This document shows, piece by piece, positions 51,304-60,659 of a stretch of 64,000 nt of DNA (within the stretch, counting starts at the first letter, position 1; the number at the start of each line of letters is the position of its first letter). The position numbers were made by a program, and so were the translations under genes. The stretch is from Bin5 sp965261695 (lineage in GTDB: Bacteria > Chloroflexota > Anaerolineae > Caldilineales > Caldilineaceae): assembly GCA_965261695.1 (NCBI GenBank), contig OZ253474.1, positions 2,604,001 through 2,668,000 of the forward strand, in the 5' to 3' direction. The notes beneath the pieces are model-generated. The model searched no databases. It was given only the letters and a program-made list of their open reading frames with translations, and was not told the DNA's origin.

Positions 51304-52640
51304 CCCTGACGCATGTCCAGCCGTTTCCGCTCGCGCCAGAGGCTGACGGCGGCGCGTTCCGCGCTCGGATTGGATTCGTCCGGGCTGTCGACGTAGGCGC
51401 CTTCCGGTGCGGGCACAGGCCCCCGCAGCAGCGGATCACCGGTGCGCTCCATCCACGAAGAGAGCCGGTTGCGCATCTCGGTCAACGGTTCGGCGTAGGC
51501 GGGATCGCGAACCAGGTTGCAGGCCTCGTTCGGGTCATAGATCAGATCGTATAGCGCCTCCTGGTGGACCGTGCGTTGGGCCAGGCCGTTCCCTACCAGA
51601 TATTTATTGCTCGGCCCATCGTCGATATTGGGCATCGTGGTCGTGGGCCATTGGTCGAAACGGCGGATGTACTTCCAGCGATGCGTGCGCACGGCCCGTT
51701 TCGGCTCGTAGGCCGCGTGATAGGTCACCTCAGCGAAGATCTCCTCGTTAATTTCATCCACCGCACCCGCGACCAAAGGAAGGACCGAGCGCCCCTCCAG
51801 CCATGCCGGCGGCTCGATGTCCAGCAACTCGCACAGGGTTGGGTAGATATCGATCTGGGAGACCATGCCGTCCACGACCTTGCCGCCGTCAAAGCCGTGC
51901 GGCCCGCGCACAATCAGCGCCACGCCCATGCCGTGATCGGTCAGCGTGCATTTCATGCCGGGGAAGGCCAGACCGTGGTCGGTCGTGTAGATGAACAGCG
52001 TATCCTCGGCCAAACCGGCCTCCTCCAGCGCGTTCAGAACAACCCCGACCTGGTCGTCGAGAATTTTGGCCATGCGCGTGTAGGATGCCATATCGTAGCG
52101 GGTCTGCGGCGTATCCGGCAGCGGCGCGGGAGGCAGCGTATAGCGTTCGTCCTCCTCCTCGCTCGGTTCCGGAAATTCGCGGTGGGTCTCGAAGTAGGCT
52201 ACGGCGAGGAAAAAGGGCTGGTCGTGCTCCTGGTTGATGAACTCGACTGCGGCCGCGGTACTGTTGTTCGCACTTTCAGAGGCGGGGGGATTGACTTCGG
52301 CGATCCACTCGTAGCCAAGCGTGCGCGAATCGAGGACCAGGTGCTGAAAGCCGCACAGGGCGGTGCGGTAGCCGTGGCTGCGCAGAAAGTTGGCCAGGTG
52401 CCGTTCGGGATGTTGCAGATAGAAGTCGCGATTGGCCAGGCCGAGTTGACCGCAGGAGTGGGCGCTTTGGCCGGTGAGCAGGCAGGCGCGGCTCGGCGAG
52501 CAGGTCGGCGCGGCGTTGAACGCTCTGCGAAAAAGGACGCCTTCCTCCGCCAGCCGCTGGAGATTGGGCGCGGGGACCGCATGGCCGTAGGGCTGAAGGT
52601 AACGGCCCGTGTCGTGGGAATGCAGGTAGATGATGTTCAT
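51300..52640 (-). CDS. Sulfatase
   Basis: A 446-aa type I sulfatase. The formylglycine motif is C47-S-P-S-R51 in APTCSPSRACLLTGQSAHS, so the Cys must be converted by a formylglycine-generating enzyme, which is not in this window. Metal-binding Asp residues (HSHDTGRYL and YTTDHGLAFPGMK) are present. The arylsulfatase fold runs to the C-terminus. GAGGTC upstream supports the ATG at 52640. There is no signal peptide, so it would act in the cytoplasm, perhaps on imported sulfated sugars. Its substrate is not indicated. Confidence 0.93.
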   Translation of the reverse strand: MNIIYLHSHDTGRYLQPYGHAVPAPNLQRLAEEGVLFRRAFNAAPTCSPSRACLLTGQSAHSCGQLGLANRDFYLQHPERHLANFLRSHGYRTALCGFQHLVLDSRTLGYEWIAEVNPPASESANNSTAAAVEFINQEHDQPFFLAVAYFETHREFPEPSEEEDERYTLPPAPLPDTPQTRYDMASYTRMAKILDDQVGVVLNALEEAGLAEDTLFIYTTDHGLAFPGMKCTLTDHGMGVALIVRGPHGFDGGKVVDGMVSQIDIYPTLCELLDIEPPAWLEGRSVLPLVAGAVDEINEEIFAEVTYHAAYEPKRAVRTHRWKYIRRFDQWPTTTMPNIDDGPSNKYLVGNGLAQRTVHQEALYDLIYDPNEACNLVRDPAYAEPLTEMRNRLSSWMERTGDPLLRGPVPAPEGAYVDSPDESNPSAERAAVSLWRERKRLDMRQG

Positions 52641-52756
52641 GGGAAGACCTCTGTATTGCGTATTGTGTAAGGGCGGCTGAGGCAGCGAAAGCGTTGCCAT
52701 TGTTTGCGTGCTCAGTGGCAGGTCACTTTTAGTCTACCACGATTCACTATCCATTT

Positions 52757-54055
52757 TCAGGCCGACTCGCGTCCCCAAACTGTCAACAGGACGAACGCGG
52801 CCAGCGTACCGACGGCCGCCACCGGCCCCAGTCCCCATACGCCGAAGCGGGTATACATCCACGGGCCGGAAAATCCGCTGAAGGTGGAGCCGAGCAGGTT
52901 AAGCGCCACCGAGAGGGAGATGAGCTTGCCTCGTCGGTCCGGAGCCTGTTCGCTGATCAGGGCGATGGCGCTGACGATCCCGTACTCGAACACAAAGCGC
53001 AGCAGCACCAGCCCGACGATGACCGGCGCCAGCCCGACATTGATAATAGGCAGAGAGATGTAGACCAGGATAGATCCCAGCATGCCGGCCTGTACGGCTC
53101 GCTTTTTGCCGATCCGGTCCGTAATCAGGGAGACGAGCACACTGCCGCACAGGTCCGCCGCGCCTTGGGCCAGGGCCACCAGGCCCAACGTTTCCGGAAC
53201 CAGGCCGTACTCGGTTTGCAGCCAGGCGCCATGGGCGATCAGGATGTGGACTTGGCTGAAATAGAAGAGGGCATTGGCGCTGATGATCGCGAAGGCGGTG
53301 CGCCAGTTGGGGCCGAGATCAAGAAGGCCGGCGACACTCCGCACACTAAGGGTAGGGAGGGATGAGAGAAGAGGAGTGAGAGAACGGCTCCTTACTCTCT
53401 TCGGGGCGATCTCTCGGCCACGGTCGGCGCCACTCTCTACTCGTGCGGCTCCTCCCGTCGCTTCCGGCACAAATCCGAGCAAAACCCAGCCGGCGAGCAT
53501 TGCCGCGCCGAGGACGAAGAAGGGGAGTTGCCAGTTGAATCGACCAAAAAGAAAACCCATCAGCGGCAGACCGACAATGCCTGCCATTGCCCAAGAGTAT
53601 TCCAGTACACCAATGCCGCGTGCGCGTTGCGTAAAGGGCAGTCGCGCGCTGATATAGGCCTGGCAGGTGGGCAGGAAGCCGGTCAACCCCGCCCCCGAGA
53701 CGATCATGCCGGCCACGACGGACCAGATGCCGGCGCCGCTGCCCAGCAGAAACATGCCCGTTGCGGACAACAGCAGCGACAGGCGCATGATGCGGCGATA
53801 GCCGTAACTGTCGGCGGCGCTGCCGAACAGGGGAGCGCTCAATCCCGCGAGGCTGCGCAGGCTGACGAGACGGCCCAGGACAACTATTTCCATGTCCAGC
53901 CCCAACGCAACGGTCCCCAGGAAGGGAAAGAAGAGTTGGGTCGTTGTATCGACCGCCAGGCGGGTGGCGATACAGGCGGCCAGGATATGGCGGAAGCGGG
54001 AGAAGCCCCGCGGCGCGTTTGCGCGTGCGTCCGCGCGTGGTTGCCGGTTACTCAC
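52757..54055 (-). CDS. MFS transporter
   Basis: A 432-aa major facilitator with 12 predicted membrane helices and a central charged loop. The N-terminal conserved loop between helices 2 and 3 reads FGSAADSYGYRRIMRLSLLL, and the equivalent in the second half is SLITDRIGKKRAVQAGMLGS. These are MFS motif A positions. The GTG at 54055 overlaps the stop of the upstream LolA-like gene, so they form an operon. It is likely an efflux or small-molecule exporter. Confidence 0.9.
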   Translation of the reverse strand: MSNRQPRADARANAPRGFSRFRHILAACIATRLAVDTTTQLFFPFLGTVALGLDMEIVVLGRLVSLRSLAGLSAPLFGSAADSYGYRRIMRLSLLLSATGMFLLGSGAGIWSVVAGMIVSGAGLTGFLPTCQAYISARLPFTQRARGIGVLEYSWAMAGIVGLPLMGFLFGRFNWQLPFFVLGAAMLAGWVLLGFVPEATGGAARVESGADRGREIAPKRVRSRSLTPLLSSLPTLSVRSVAGLLDLGPNWRTAFAIISANALFYFSQVHILIAHGAWLQTEYGLVPETLGLVALAQGAADLCGSVLVSLITDRIGKKRAVQAGMLGSILVYISLPIINVGLAPVIVGLVLLRFVFEYGIVSAIALISEQAPDRRGKLISLSVALNLLGSTFSGFSGPWMYTRFGVWGLGPVAAVGTLAAFVLLTVWGRESA

Positions 54056-54749
54056 CGATCCGACGCACGGTCGCGCCCGGTGGAGGGAAAAAGACGAAAG
54101 TCAAGGGATCGATCGTTTCGTTGAACTTGATGAACTCGAAACGCATACGGAAGCCGGTATCCCCTTCGATGGCGAGGGGATAGTAGGTACTCCTGTCCAG
54201 CCAGACGGTCAGTTGCTCACCGACCTGTGCGAGGGGGTTCTGCGTCGGCGGCAGCAGCATCTGCACGCGTAGCGCATTGCGACCGGCAACCGGCTCCTCG
54301 CCGATTATCTGTATATCACCGGCGCGCAGAGCGGCCAGCACATCCTCCGGCATTGTTTCCAGCAGAGAGGTGCCGAAGCGCACACCGTCTGCGGGCGGCT
54401 CCTTTGTTCGATCGGTAACGGTGGCGATGTTCAGCAGGGGGTCATACATCCAGGCCTCTTCTGCGTTGAACATCATAATGAAGACGGCTTTGCGATCCAG
54501 CCCTTTCAACTCTGCCTCGGCGCGCAGATGGCGGGGGCGCTGCACCCACAGTTCATACTCGAGCGTCTGGTCATCTTTGCCCAGCAGGAGCCGCCCCTTG
54601 ACGGTTTCCAGTTTTGCCAGCCGCGCCGAGACCACATCGGGCAGGCGGTCGGCGTCCGGGACGCGGGTGGTGAAGAAGAGGATAGCCAGCGCGACGCCGA
54701 CCGCGAGGGCCAGTCCGACAACAGTTGCGGCGATCCGTTTGCGATTCAT
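54048..54749 (-). CDS. LolA-like envelope lipoprotein-carrier-type protein
   Basis: A 233-aa protein with an N-terminal membrane anchor (residues 7-27, VVGLALAVGVALAILFF) and a LolA/LppX-type half-barrel: VKGRLLLGKDDQTLEYELWV, RHLRAEAELKGLDRKAVFIM, EEAWMYDPLLNIATV, NALRVQMLLPP and STYYPLAIEGDTGFRMRFEF. Family members shuttle lipoproteins or lipids, or sense envelope stress. The stop overlaps the start of the MFS gene by 8 bases. Its role with the transporter may be substrate hand-over, but that is inferred from the coupling only. Confidence 0.75.
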   Translation of the reverse strand: MNRKRIAATVVGLALAVGVALAILFFTTRVPDADRLPDVVSARLAKLETVKGRLLLGKDDQTLEYELWVQRPRHLRAEAELKGLDRKAVFIMMFNAEEAWMYDPLLNIATVTDRTKEPPADGVRFGTSLLETMPEDVLAALRAGDIQIIGEEPVAGRNALRVQMLLPPTQNPLAQVGEQLTVWLDRSTYYPLAIEGDTGFRMRFEFIKFNETIDPLTFVFFPPPGATVRRIGE

Positions 54750-54830
54750 CTGCTATTTTTTGGTTCTTGGCCTTTGGTTTTCAGTGGACGCCACGCCTTT
54801 TGGGTCTCAGCGCGATCTGAAACTGGCGGT

Positions 54831-55295
54831 TCATCGATTTCGACACAGGTTTCTATTGTTCAAGAGTCTTGCATGGACGCTTGTGAAATCCTTGCGCTCA
54901 TTCGTCGAATACACTTTGCCTCGCGGTTTATCGATCATGCGCTTATTTCCGAAATCCTCGTGTAGAGCTTTGTCGTTTGAGTACAAGAGGCGCGCGCCGC
55001 TGATCTGGGCCAATGCGATTACGTGTGTGTCATTGGAGTGGCATCTCCCCTCCTCGATGAGTTTCTCCTCCCTTTCGTCCACTTTGACTGTTGTCTCCTG
55101 GCGGACTCTCCCGGCAAGTATCGCTTGTTGAATCCACTGCTGGGCCTTCCCATAGTTGAGTTCGGCAAGAAGCTTTCTGCTAACTACAAGGCGAAGAGAG
55201 CCAGAATCGAGCCACTTGAAAAACTTCTCACCAGCTTCGGGTCGATTGTCGCCAAAGATTTCGTGGGAGACGTTTGCGTCAACAATCGCGCACAT
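54831..55295 (-). CDS. PIN-domain protein, partner of the upstream ATPase
   Basis: A 154-aa PIN-domain protein: IVDANVSHEIFG with D6, LLAELNYGKA with E45, SNDTHVIALAQ with D89, and LLYSNDKALHEDF with D108 and D114. This is the acidic constellation of a Mg2+-dependent RNase. A basic C-terminal tail (RGKVYSTNERKDFTSVHARL and onward) extends beyond the usual PIN end and could bind nucleic acid or the ATPase. The ATG at 55295 lies 3 bases after the ATPase stop, so the two are translationally coupled. It is not near a VapB-like antitoxin. The role as an RNase effector of an ATPase-gated system is inferred. Confidence 0.85.
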   Translation of the reverse strand: MCAIVDANVSHEIFGDNRPEAGEKFFKWLDSGSLRLVVSRKLLAELNYGKAQQWIQQAILAGRVRQETTVKVDEREEKLIEEGRCHSNDTHVIALAQISGARLLYSNDKALHEDFGNKRMIDKPRGKVYSTNERKDFTSVHARLLNNRNLCRNR

Positions 55296-55298
55296 TTC

Positions 55299-56660
55299 CT
55301 ATAACCCCAATGACCGCGTCGTTTCTTCCATGAAGAAGCGGCGGTAGCTGGCGGGCGCGTTCAAAACGTTGCCCTCTCCGTCGATTCCAAGTGAATGGAT
55401 ATGCACATCGAGGCCGTCCCTTTCAAAAAAAAGTATCGACACATCTTCGGGCTTCAAGGCACCGCTCCCGTCGCGGACTTCCATGCGCACACGATCTAGC
55501 AGGTGATCACTGTGCGTCTCGATGATAAGTTGGCGCTCTCGGCTTGCGATTTGGCAGAACAGACTACCTAGCGCAGCCTGCGCGCGGGGGTGGAGATGTA
55601 CCTCCGGCTGCTGCAGAAGGAACAGTGGCGGCGCGTCCGGTCGCAGCAGCTCGGTTATCACCAAGAGCGCCTGGCTGACTCCGTAGCCGACGTCAATGAG
55701 ATTGCGTAAAGGGCCCTTTAGTTTGCTTCCAGATTTTCTGATCTGAATCTGGAATGGTTCGCTATCTCTCTGCCCCAGCCGCTTTATGGAGATTTCATCA
55801 AACAGGCCCGCGGCCTTGCCAAATTCCTGTAGGCATCTCTTGAGTTCAGTCCACTCTCTCTTGCGCCGCGTAAACACGTCTGCGAGATACATCGGCACAT
55901 AGTCCCCTTCGGGGTCCCGGGTGGGACGAGATGGATCATAGGTGCGACTCGGCTTGGTACGCACCGGCGCGTTGGCGAATGGACGCACTCCGGAGAGCGA
56001 AAGATCAAACCAAGGAAATCCTCGGAGGATCTCGTAGTCTTCAGAACCAAATGAAGGAGAGCCATCCAGCGGCTCAAATTCCGGGACTCCTTCTTGGTTT
56101 TCCCTGGAAATTGACGATCTGCCAAAGTTAAAATGCGGGGGAATCGTATGATCTTGAAGTGAGTATCGTATTCCTCTACTCACCCTCTTTTCCCAACTCC
56201 CCCTGTGTGTCTCAACTCTGAGAACATAGATATGGTTTTTTTCGATGTCTTCCTCAAAGCGTTCCTCAATCCGAGTGTCGCCAAAAGCAAATCGCTTTCC
56301 AACGGGGACCGGAACTGCGCCATCCTTACCGAATGTTACGTCGAATTTTTGAGATAGAGGCCTACTTGTCCCCTTCTGCAAATTCGGTCTCATCGTACTG
56401 AATCCCGCAACGAAGGTTTCGGCTCTGCCGCCCCGCCCGCCTCGGAAGTGAGCAATTTCGTCGAAACTGCCAAGATCATACGGGTCTTCTTTGAAGTCCG
56501 GGGTCTTGGAGTCGTTGGCGAACTCCCAAAGGGCGCGAATTATGGCCAGGAAAGAGGTCTTGCCCGTGCTGTTCTCGCCCACCAGGAGTGTGAGCGGCGC
56601 TAAACGGGCGGTCTGTTCTTCCCGGAAGCAGCGGTAGTCTCTCAATCTAATTTCATCCAT
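55299..56660 (-). CDS. OLD/AAA15-like ATPase with PIN partner
   Basis: A 453-aa ATPase: MDEIRLRDYRCFREEQTARL then Walker A GENSTGKTS near residues 28-36. Middle beta-rich segments are followed by LRNLIDVGYGVSQALLVITE (signature region), LFLLQQPEVHLHP (Walker B-like) and IIETHSDHLLDRVRMEV (His-switch). Relatives usually read EQPE or DEPE at the Walker B step; here Gln replaces the first acidic residue while the adjacent Glu is kept. AAGGA 7 bases upstream supports the ATG at 56660. It has no nuclease domain of its own; the PIN gene follows immediately. It is probably a nucleotide- or DNA-end-sensing regulator. Confidence 0.86.
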   Translation of the reverse strand: MDEIRLRDYRCFREEQTARLAPLTLLVGENSTGKTSFLAIIRALWEFANDSKTPDFKEDPYDLGSFDEIAHFRGGRGGRAETFVAGFSTMRPNLQKGTSRPLSQKFDVTFGKDGAVPVPVGKRFAFGDTRIEERFEEDIEKNHIYVLRVETHRGSWEKRVSRGIRYSLQDHTIPPHFNFGRSSISRENQEGVPEFEPLDGSPSFGSEDYEILRGFPWFDLSLSGVRPFANAPVRTKPSRTYDPSRPTRDPEGDYVPMYLADVFTRRKREWTELKRCLQEFGKAAGLFDEISIKRLGQRDSEPFQIQIRKSGSKLKGPLRNLIDVGYGVSQALLVITELLRPDAPPLFLLQQPEVHLHPRAQAALGSLFCQIASRERQLIIETHSDHLLDRVRMEVRDGSGALKPEDVSILFFERDGLDVHIHSLGIDGEGNVLNAPASYRRFFMEETTRSLGL

Positions 56661-56756
56661 GACAGTTTCCTTTTGCAAGACGATCGCATTGCCGTGTCGG
56701 ACCGTCTGCAAAGGCAGCTCCCAAGGGGCCGCTAACTCCGCGATTATATCACTGCC

Positions 56757-57653
56757 CTACTGGGTTCGCTCCATAAAGGCGTGGAGCGCGGGCAGGATGC
56801 GGTCGGGCGCTTCTTCGGCCAGGAAATGTCCGCAATCTTTTAACTCGTGCGCTTCAAAGTCGGCCAACTCGGATTTCCAGCGGTCCAGTTCCTTCTTGCG
56901 GAAGGCGATGTCTTTGAAGCCCCAGAAAATGAGCGCAGGCTTTGCGGTGAAGGCGGCGCGGTCATCCCAGATCGAGCGCAGCCAGTCGGTCGCGCCGACG
57001 ATATGTCCAGGAAAGGCGGCACAGGCTGCACGCGCCTCCGGCGTGGGTAGCGCGTTGCGATAGTGCGCCATGACATCCGGTGTCAGGGCTTCCTTCTGGG
57101 CGACGGCCATGGGCAGCACTCTGTTGACGAAAAAATTGTGGCGTTTGATCAAGTATTGACCGACCCAACTCGACATGAAAAAACTGAACATCACATAGTG
57201 CGGATCGCGCGCGACCGGCCAGCACCAGGTGTTGGTAATGACAACACGCTTGACCCGCTGCGGATGTTTACGGGCGAAATTCAGGCCAATCGGGCCGCCC
57301 CAATCGGTCAGGTACAGGGTCAGGTCCTGCACGTCGAGATGGTCAAGCAGAGCTGCGATTGCTTTCGCATGGGCTTCGGGCCGATGGTCGGCGGGTTGAT
57401 TGCTGCGCGATGAGAGGCCGAAACCGATATGGTCGGGGGCGATACAGCGGAATCGGGAACGCAGATCCTTGACCAGGTGGCGGAATTCGAAAGACCAGGC
57501 GGGGTTGCCGTGCAGGAAGACAATCGGCTCGCCCGCGCCTTCGTCGATGAAGTGCATCTCGTGGCCGGACGGCGTGGTGAAGAAGTTGCTTTCAAACGGG
57601 AAAATCTCGTCCGACACCCACGCAGGCCGCGTTGGCAGTACGTTCTGGCTCAA
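56757..57653 (-). CDS. Haloalkane-dehalogenase-like alpha/beta hydrolase
   Basis: A 298-aa alpha/beta hydrolase. The oxyanion loop is FLHGNPAWSFEFRHL, the nucleophile elbow is D117 in LTDWGGP, the acid is probably D248 in FWGFKDIAF, and the base is H276 in DCGHFLAEEAP. D-W-G-G-P with a neighbouring Trp and NTWCWPV match haloalkane dehalogenases, which release halide from alkyl halides by an Asp nucleophile. Halide-binding residues cannot be judged fully by eye, so an epoxide-hydrolase-like activity is possible. AGGAG precedes the TTG at 57653. It lies between the ATPase-PIN pair and ftsK without clear co-operon signs. Confidence 0.85.
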   Translation of the reverse strand: MSQNVLPTRPAWVSDEIFPFESNFFTTPSGHEMHFIDEGAGEPIVFLHGNPAWSFEFRHLVKDLRSRFRCIAPDHIGFGLSSRSNQPADHRPEAHAKAIAALLDHLDVQDLTLYLTDWGGPIGLNFARKHPQRVKRVVITNTWCWPVARDPHYVMFSFFMSSWVGQYLIKRHNFFVNRVLPMAVAQKEALTPDVMAHYRNALPTPEARAACAAFPGHIVGATDWLRSIWDDRAAFTAKPALIFWGFKDIAFRKKELDRWKSELADFEAHELKDCGHFLAEEAPDRILPALHAFMERTQ

Positions 57654-57686
57654 TGGAAATTCTCCTGTGATAGATGGGGCGCAACA

Positions 57687-60365
57687 TTACATCCAGATCC
57701 GGGGCGGCGCGTCGTCATCATCAGGGGGCGGCGGCGGCAATTCGGCCTGCCCGTTGTCGACAGGGGCGCCGCTATGCTCGTTGCGCGATGAGTGAGGGGT
57801 GAGGAGCGGGACGGCGTCTCCCTCTGCGCTGTGCGGGACCTCCTCCACGACGCTCACTTCTGCTCTTTCGCTCTCCTCTGCGTCCTGGAGATAGACCTCG
57901 CGACCCAGGCTCCGGCCCCGGTCCGGCCCCAGAATACCAGCTGCTTCGAGTTGCTCCACCAGACGGCTGGCGCGGTTATAGCCGACCCGCAGCTTGCGTT
58001 GCAAGATCGTCACCGAGCCGCGGCCCGCTTCGGTCACCACCTGCACGGCCTCGTTGTAGAGTTCATCGTGGGCTTTGGCCTGAGCCGCCGCCTCGTCTGC
58101 GGGCTCTTGGGGAAGGCCAAAATCGTCGGCCGGCAGCGGTTCACGTGTGTGGGTTGGCTCATCATCCTGTTCGACGAGGGGGAGAGGTTCAGGCTCATCT
58201 CGCTGCGGCGCGTCCTTTTGACCATTCTCTGCGCGTCCAACAAGAGTTGGGGAGTGAGACGCGAGGAGCGGGAGGGGATCACTCTCGGCTTCGTTCTCTC
58301 CATGCCCCTGGATATAGGTTTCCAGCTGGTGGAAGTTTTGCCAATAGCGGACGATGCGGTTGGTCTCCGGGTCGTCCAGAAACGCGCCCTGCAGCCGTTC
58401 CAGCTTGCTTGCGTCGGGCGCCATGAAGAGCATATCGCCCCGCCCCAGCAGGCTTTCGGCGCCAGGCACATCCAGCACCACGCGGCTGTCTATCTGACTG
58501 GTCACGGCGAAGGCGATGCGGGCGGGAAAATTGGCTTTGATCAGGCCGGTGATGACATCAACCGAGGGGCGCTGGGTCGCGATGATCAGATGGATGCCCA
58601 CCGCGCGCGCCATCTGGGCGAGGCGGATCACGTGTTTCTCCACCTCGTCCGGCGCGGCCATCATCAGATCGGCCATCTCGTCGATAATGACGACGATATA
58701 GGGCAGGATCTCCTCGCCCAGTTTACGCAGATAGGAGTTGAATCGCGCCAGATCGCGCACGCCCGCCTTGTTCAGGAGTTGATAGCGCCGTTCCATCTCC
58801 TTGATGCACCAGTGCAGCACCCCTGCCGCCCGGTCCACGTCGGTGACGACCGGGCTGAGCAGATGGGGCGTGCCGTTATAGACGGTCAGTTCGACCATCT
58901 TTGGATCGATCATCAGCAGGCGCAGCGTTTCGGGCGTGTGGGTCAACAGCAGACAGCCGACAATCGAATTGATGCAGACCGATTTGCCGGTTCCCGTGGC
59001 GCCGGCGATCAGCAGATGGGGCATGCGCGTCAGGTCGGTGATCACCGGTTTGCCGCGCACATCCTCGCCCAGCGCGATCGTCAGGCGGCCTCTGGCTTGC
59101 ACCGACTCGAACTCCTCGCTCTCCATCAACTCCTTTAGGCCGACATTATTGCTCTCCGAATTCGGCACTTCGATGCCGACATAGCTTGTGCCCGGAATCG
59201 GCGCCTCGATGCGCACATTGCGGGCCGCGAGAGCCAGCGCCAGGTCGTTTGTCAGACCGGCGATTTTGCTGACCTTTACCTTGGTGCGCTTCGTCTCCCC
59301 GCGCACCGTTCGCTCAATATAGCCGGGGCGAATCAGATATTGGGTGACGGTCGGGCCGGCGTTGACCCCTTCAAAATCGGCGGGGACGCCGAACAGAGCC
59401 AGCGTCTCCTCCAGTAACCGCCCGCGGAAGCGGATGAGATCGTCGCTGTCGATCGATCGATCCCAGAAATCCAACATATCGTTCAGCTGCGGAAGCTCCC
59501 ACGTTGGCTGCGTTTTGTCGTTTCTGGTTTTCAGCTGATCGTCTGCGCTGTGCATTGACAGCTGACTGTCAGAGGCCGGTAACTCGTCCGCATTCGGCGG
59601 GAGCGCATCATCCGCAGCGAGGTCGGCGTGCGCCAGCGAAGAGAGGGGAGAGGTGTGCGGAGTGGAAGGGCGTGTCTGGCGCCTCTCTTCGCGCTCCTCG
59701 TTCCCGAAACCGGGCAAACTCATCTGCTGGCCCTCACGCCACGTCTCGCGCCACGCCGCCCGCAGGATCTCCCAGCCATCCAGGGCCAGGTCGGCGCTGG
59801 CGTCCCAGAGGGCGTCCCACAGACGGCGGCCGCTGAGCAGCGCCAGCCCCAAGAGGGCGCTGAGAGCGATCACCGCCCACGCGCCCCAGCCGGGCAGCCC
59901 ATTCTCCAGCAGGTTGGCGAAGAACAGACCGAACGCGCCGCCGGCTCCTCCGCCGGCAATGCGCGCCGCCCGAACCATAAACGGCAGCCACAGGGTGATG
60001 GCAGCGATGTAGGCCAGAAAGATCAGGAGCAGACCGGTCGGGATGCGCCAGGGCAGGCTGGGCATTTCGCGTTTTGACCGCGCGCGCCTGTCTGACCCGT
60101 CAATGACGCGCAGGACCATCCACAGGCCGAGAAAGCCGGTCAGCAGAGGCACACCGGCCACGCCGTCGCCGGTGGCGGCGCGCAGGAGATCGATCCACAG
60201 CCCTGTGATGCTGCCGCGCGAGCCGGTGAGCAGGCTCAGCAGCGTAAAGACTGAGATCAGTACGAGGCTGAGGCCGACAATCTCGATGCGAGTGATAACC
60301 GCCAGCCCGTCCAGAAGCAGTCGTAGCGGGGTCGCCTTCTTTTTTCTACGTCGTTTGGCTACCAT
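57687..60365 (-). CDS. ftsK: DNA translocase FtsK/SpoIIIE
   Basis: An 892-aa septal DNA pump that segregates chromosome termini. Four hydrophobic segments lie in residues about 25-200. A Ser/Pro/Asp-rich linker follows, then the beta domain and the motor with Walker A GATGTGKSVCINS near 450, Walker B IVVIIDEMADLMM and LIIATQRPSVDVITGLIKAN. The C-terminal gamma winged helix is present (ILQRKLRVGYNRASRLVEQL), so KOPS-like sequence recognition is expected. The ATG at 60365 starts at a basic MVAKRRRKKK; the longer open frame upstream has no family similarity. It is downstream of rnj, leftward. Confidence 0.95.
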   Translation of the reverse strand: MVAKRRRKKKATPLRLLLDGLAVITRIEIVGLSLVLISVFTLLSLLTGSRGSITGLWIDLLRAATGDGVAGVPLLTGFLGLWMVLRVIDGSDRRARSKREMPSLPWRIPTGLLLIFLAYIAAITLWLPFMVRAARIAGGGAGGAFGLFFANLLENGLPGWGAWAVIALSALLGLALLSGRRLWDALWDASADLALDGWEILRAAWRETWREGQQMSLPGFGNEEREERRQTRPSTPHTSPLSSLAHADLAADDALPPNADELPASDSQLSMHSADDQLKTRNDKTQPTWELPQLNDMLDFWDRSIDSDDLIRFRGRLLEETLALFGVPADFEGVNAGPTVTQYLIRPGYIERTVRGETKRTKVKVSKIAGLTNDLALALAARNVRIEAPIPGTSYVGIEVPNSESNNVGLKELMESEEFESVQARGRLTIALGEDVRGKPVITDLTRMPHLLIAGATGTGKSVCINSIVGCLLLTHTPETLRLLMIDPKMVELTVYNGTPHLLSPVVTDVDRAAGVLHWCIKEMERRYQLLNKAGVRDLARFNSYLRKLGEEILPYIVVIIDEMADLMMAAPDEVEKHVIRLAQMARAVGIHLIIATQRPSVDVITGLIKANFPARIAFAVTSQIDSRVVLDVPGAESLLGRGDMLFMAPDASKLERLQGAFLDDPETNRIVRYWQNFHQLETYIQGHGENEAESDPLPLLASHSPTLVGRAENGQKDAPQRDEPEPLPLVEQDDEPTHTREPLPADDFGLPQEPADEAAAQAKAHDELYNEAVQVVTEAGRGSVTILQRKLRVGYNRASRLVEQLEAAGILGPDRGRSLGREVYLQDAEESERAEVSVVEEVPHSAEGDAVPLLTPHSSRNEHSGAPVDNGQAELPPPPPDDDDAPPRIWM

Positions 60366-60659
60366 ATCAGGTGGAATCCTGGTACCGCGCCGGCGAACCG
60401 GGCCGCGGCGCAACCGTACAAACGGACAGCCGTGTTGATTGCGGCAAGGCGCTGCCCGGTCATCGTATGCGCGCAGAGAAAGAACAAACGTTCCCAGTGC
60501 AGTATAGCAGCGAATGCGGAATCGATCAACCGGTTTTCGATCTGAATTCCGTTTGACAGCGCGACGTTTCGCCTGCGTTTCACTACCGAAATGTCGGCGT
60601 CCCGTCTTCATCGCCGAGCCAACACCGCTGGCCAATGTCCACTGGCCGTTGACCACTGC

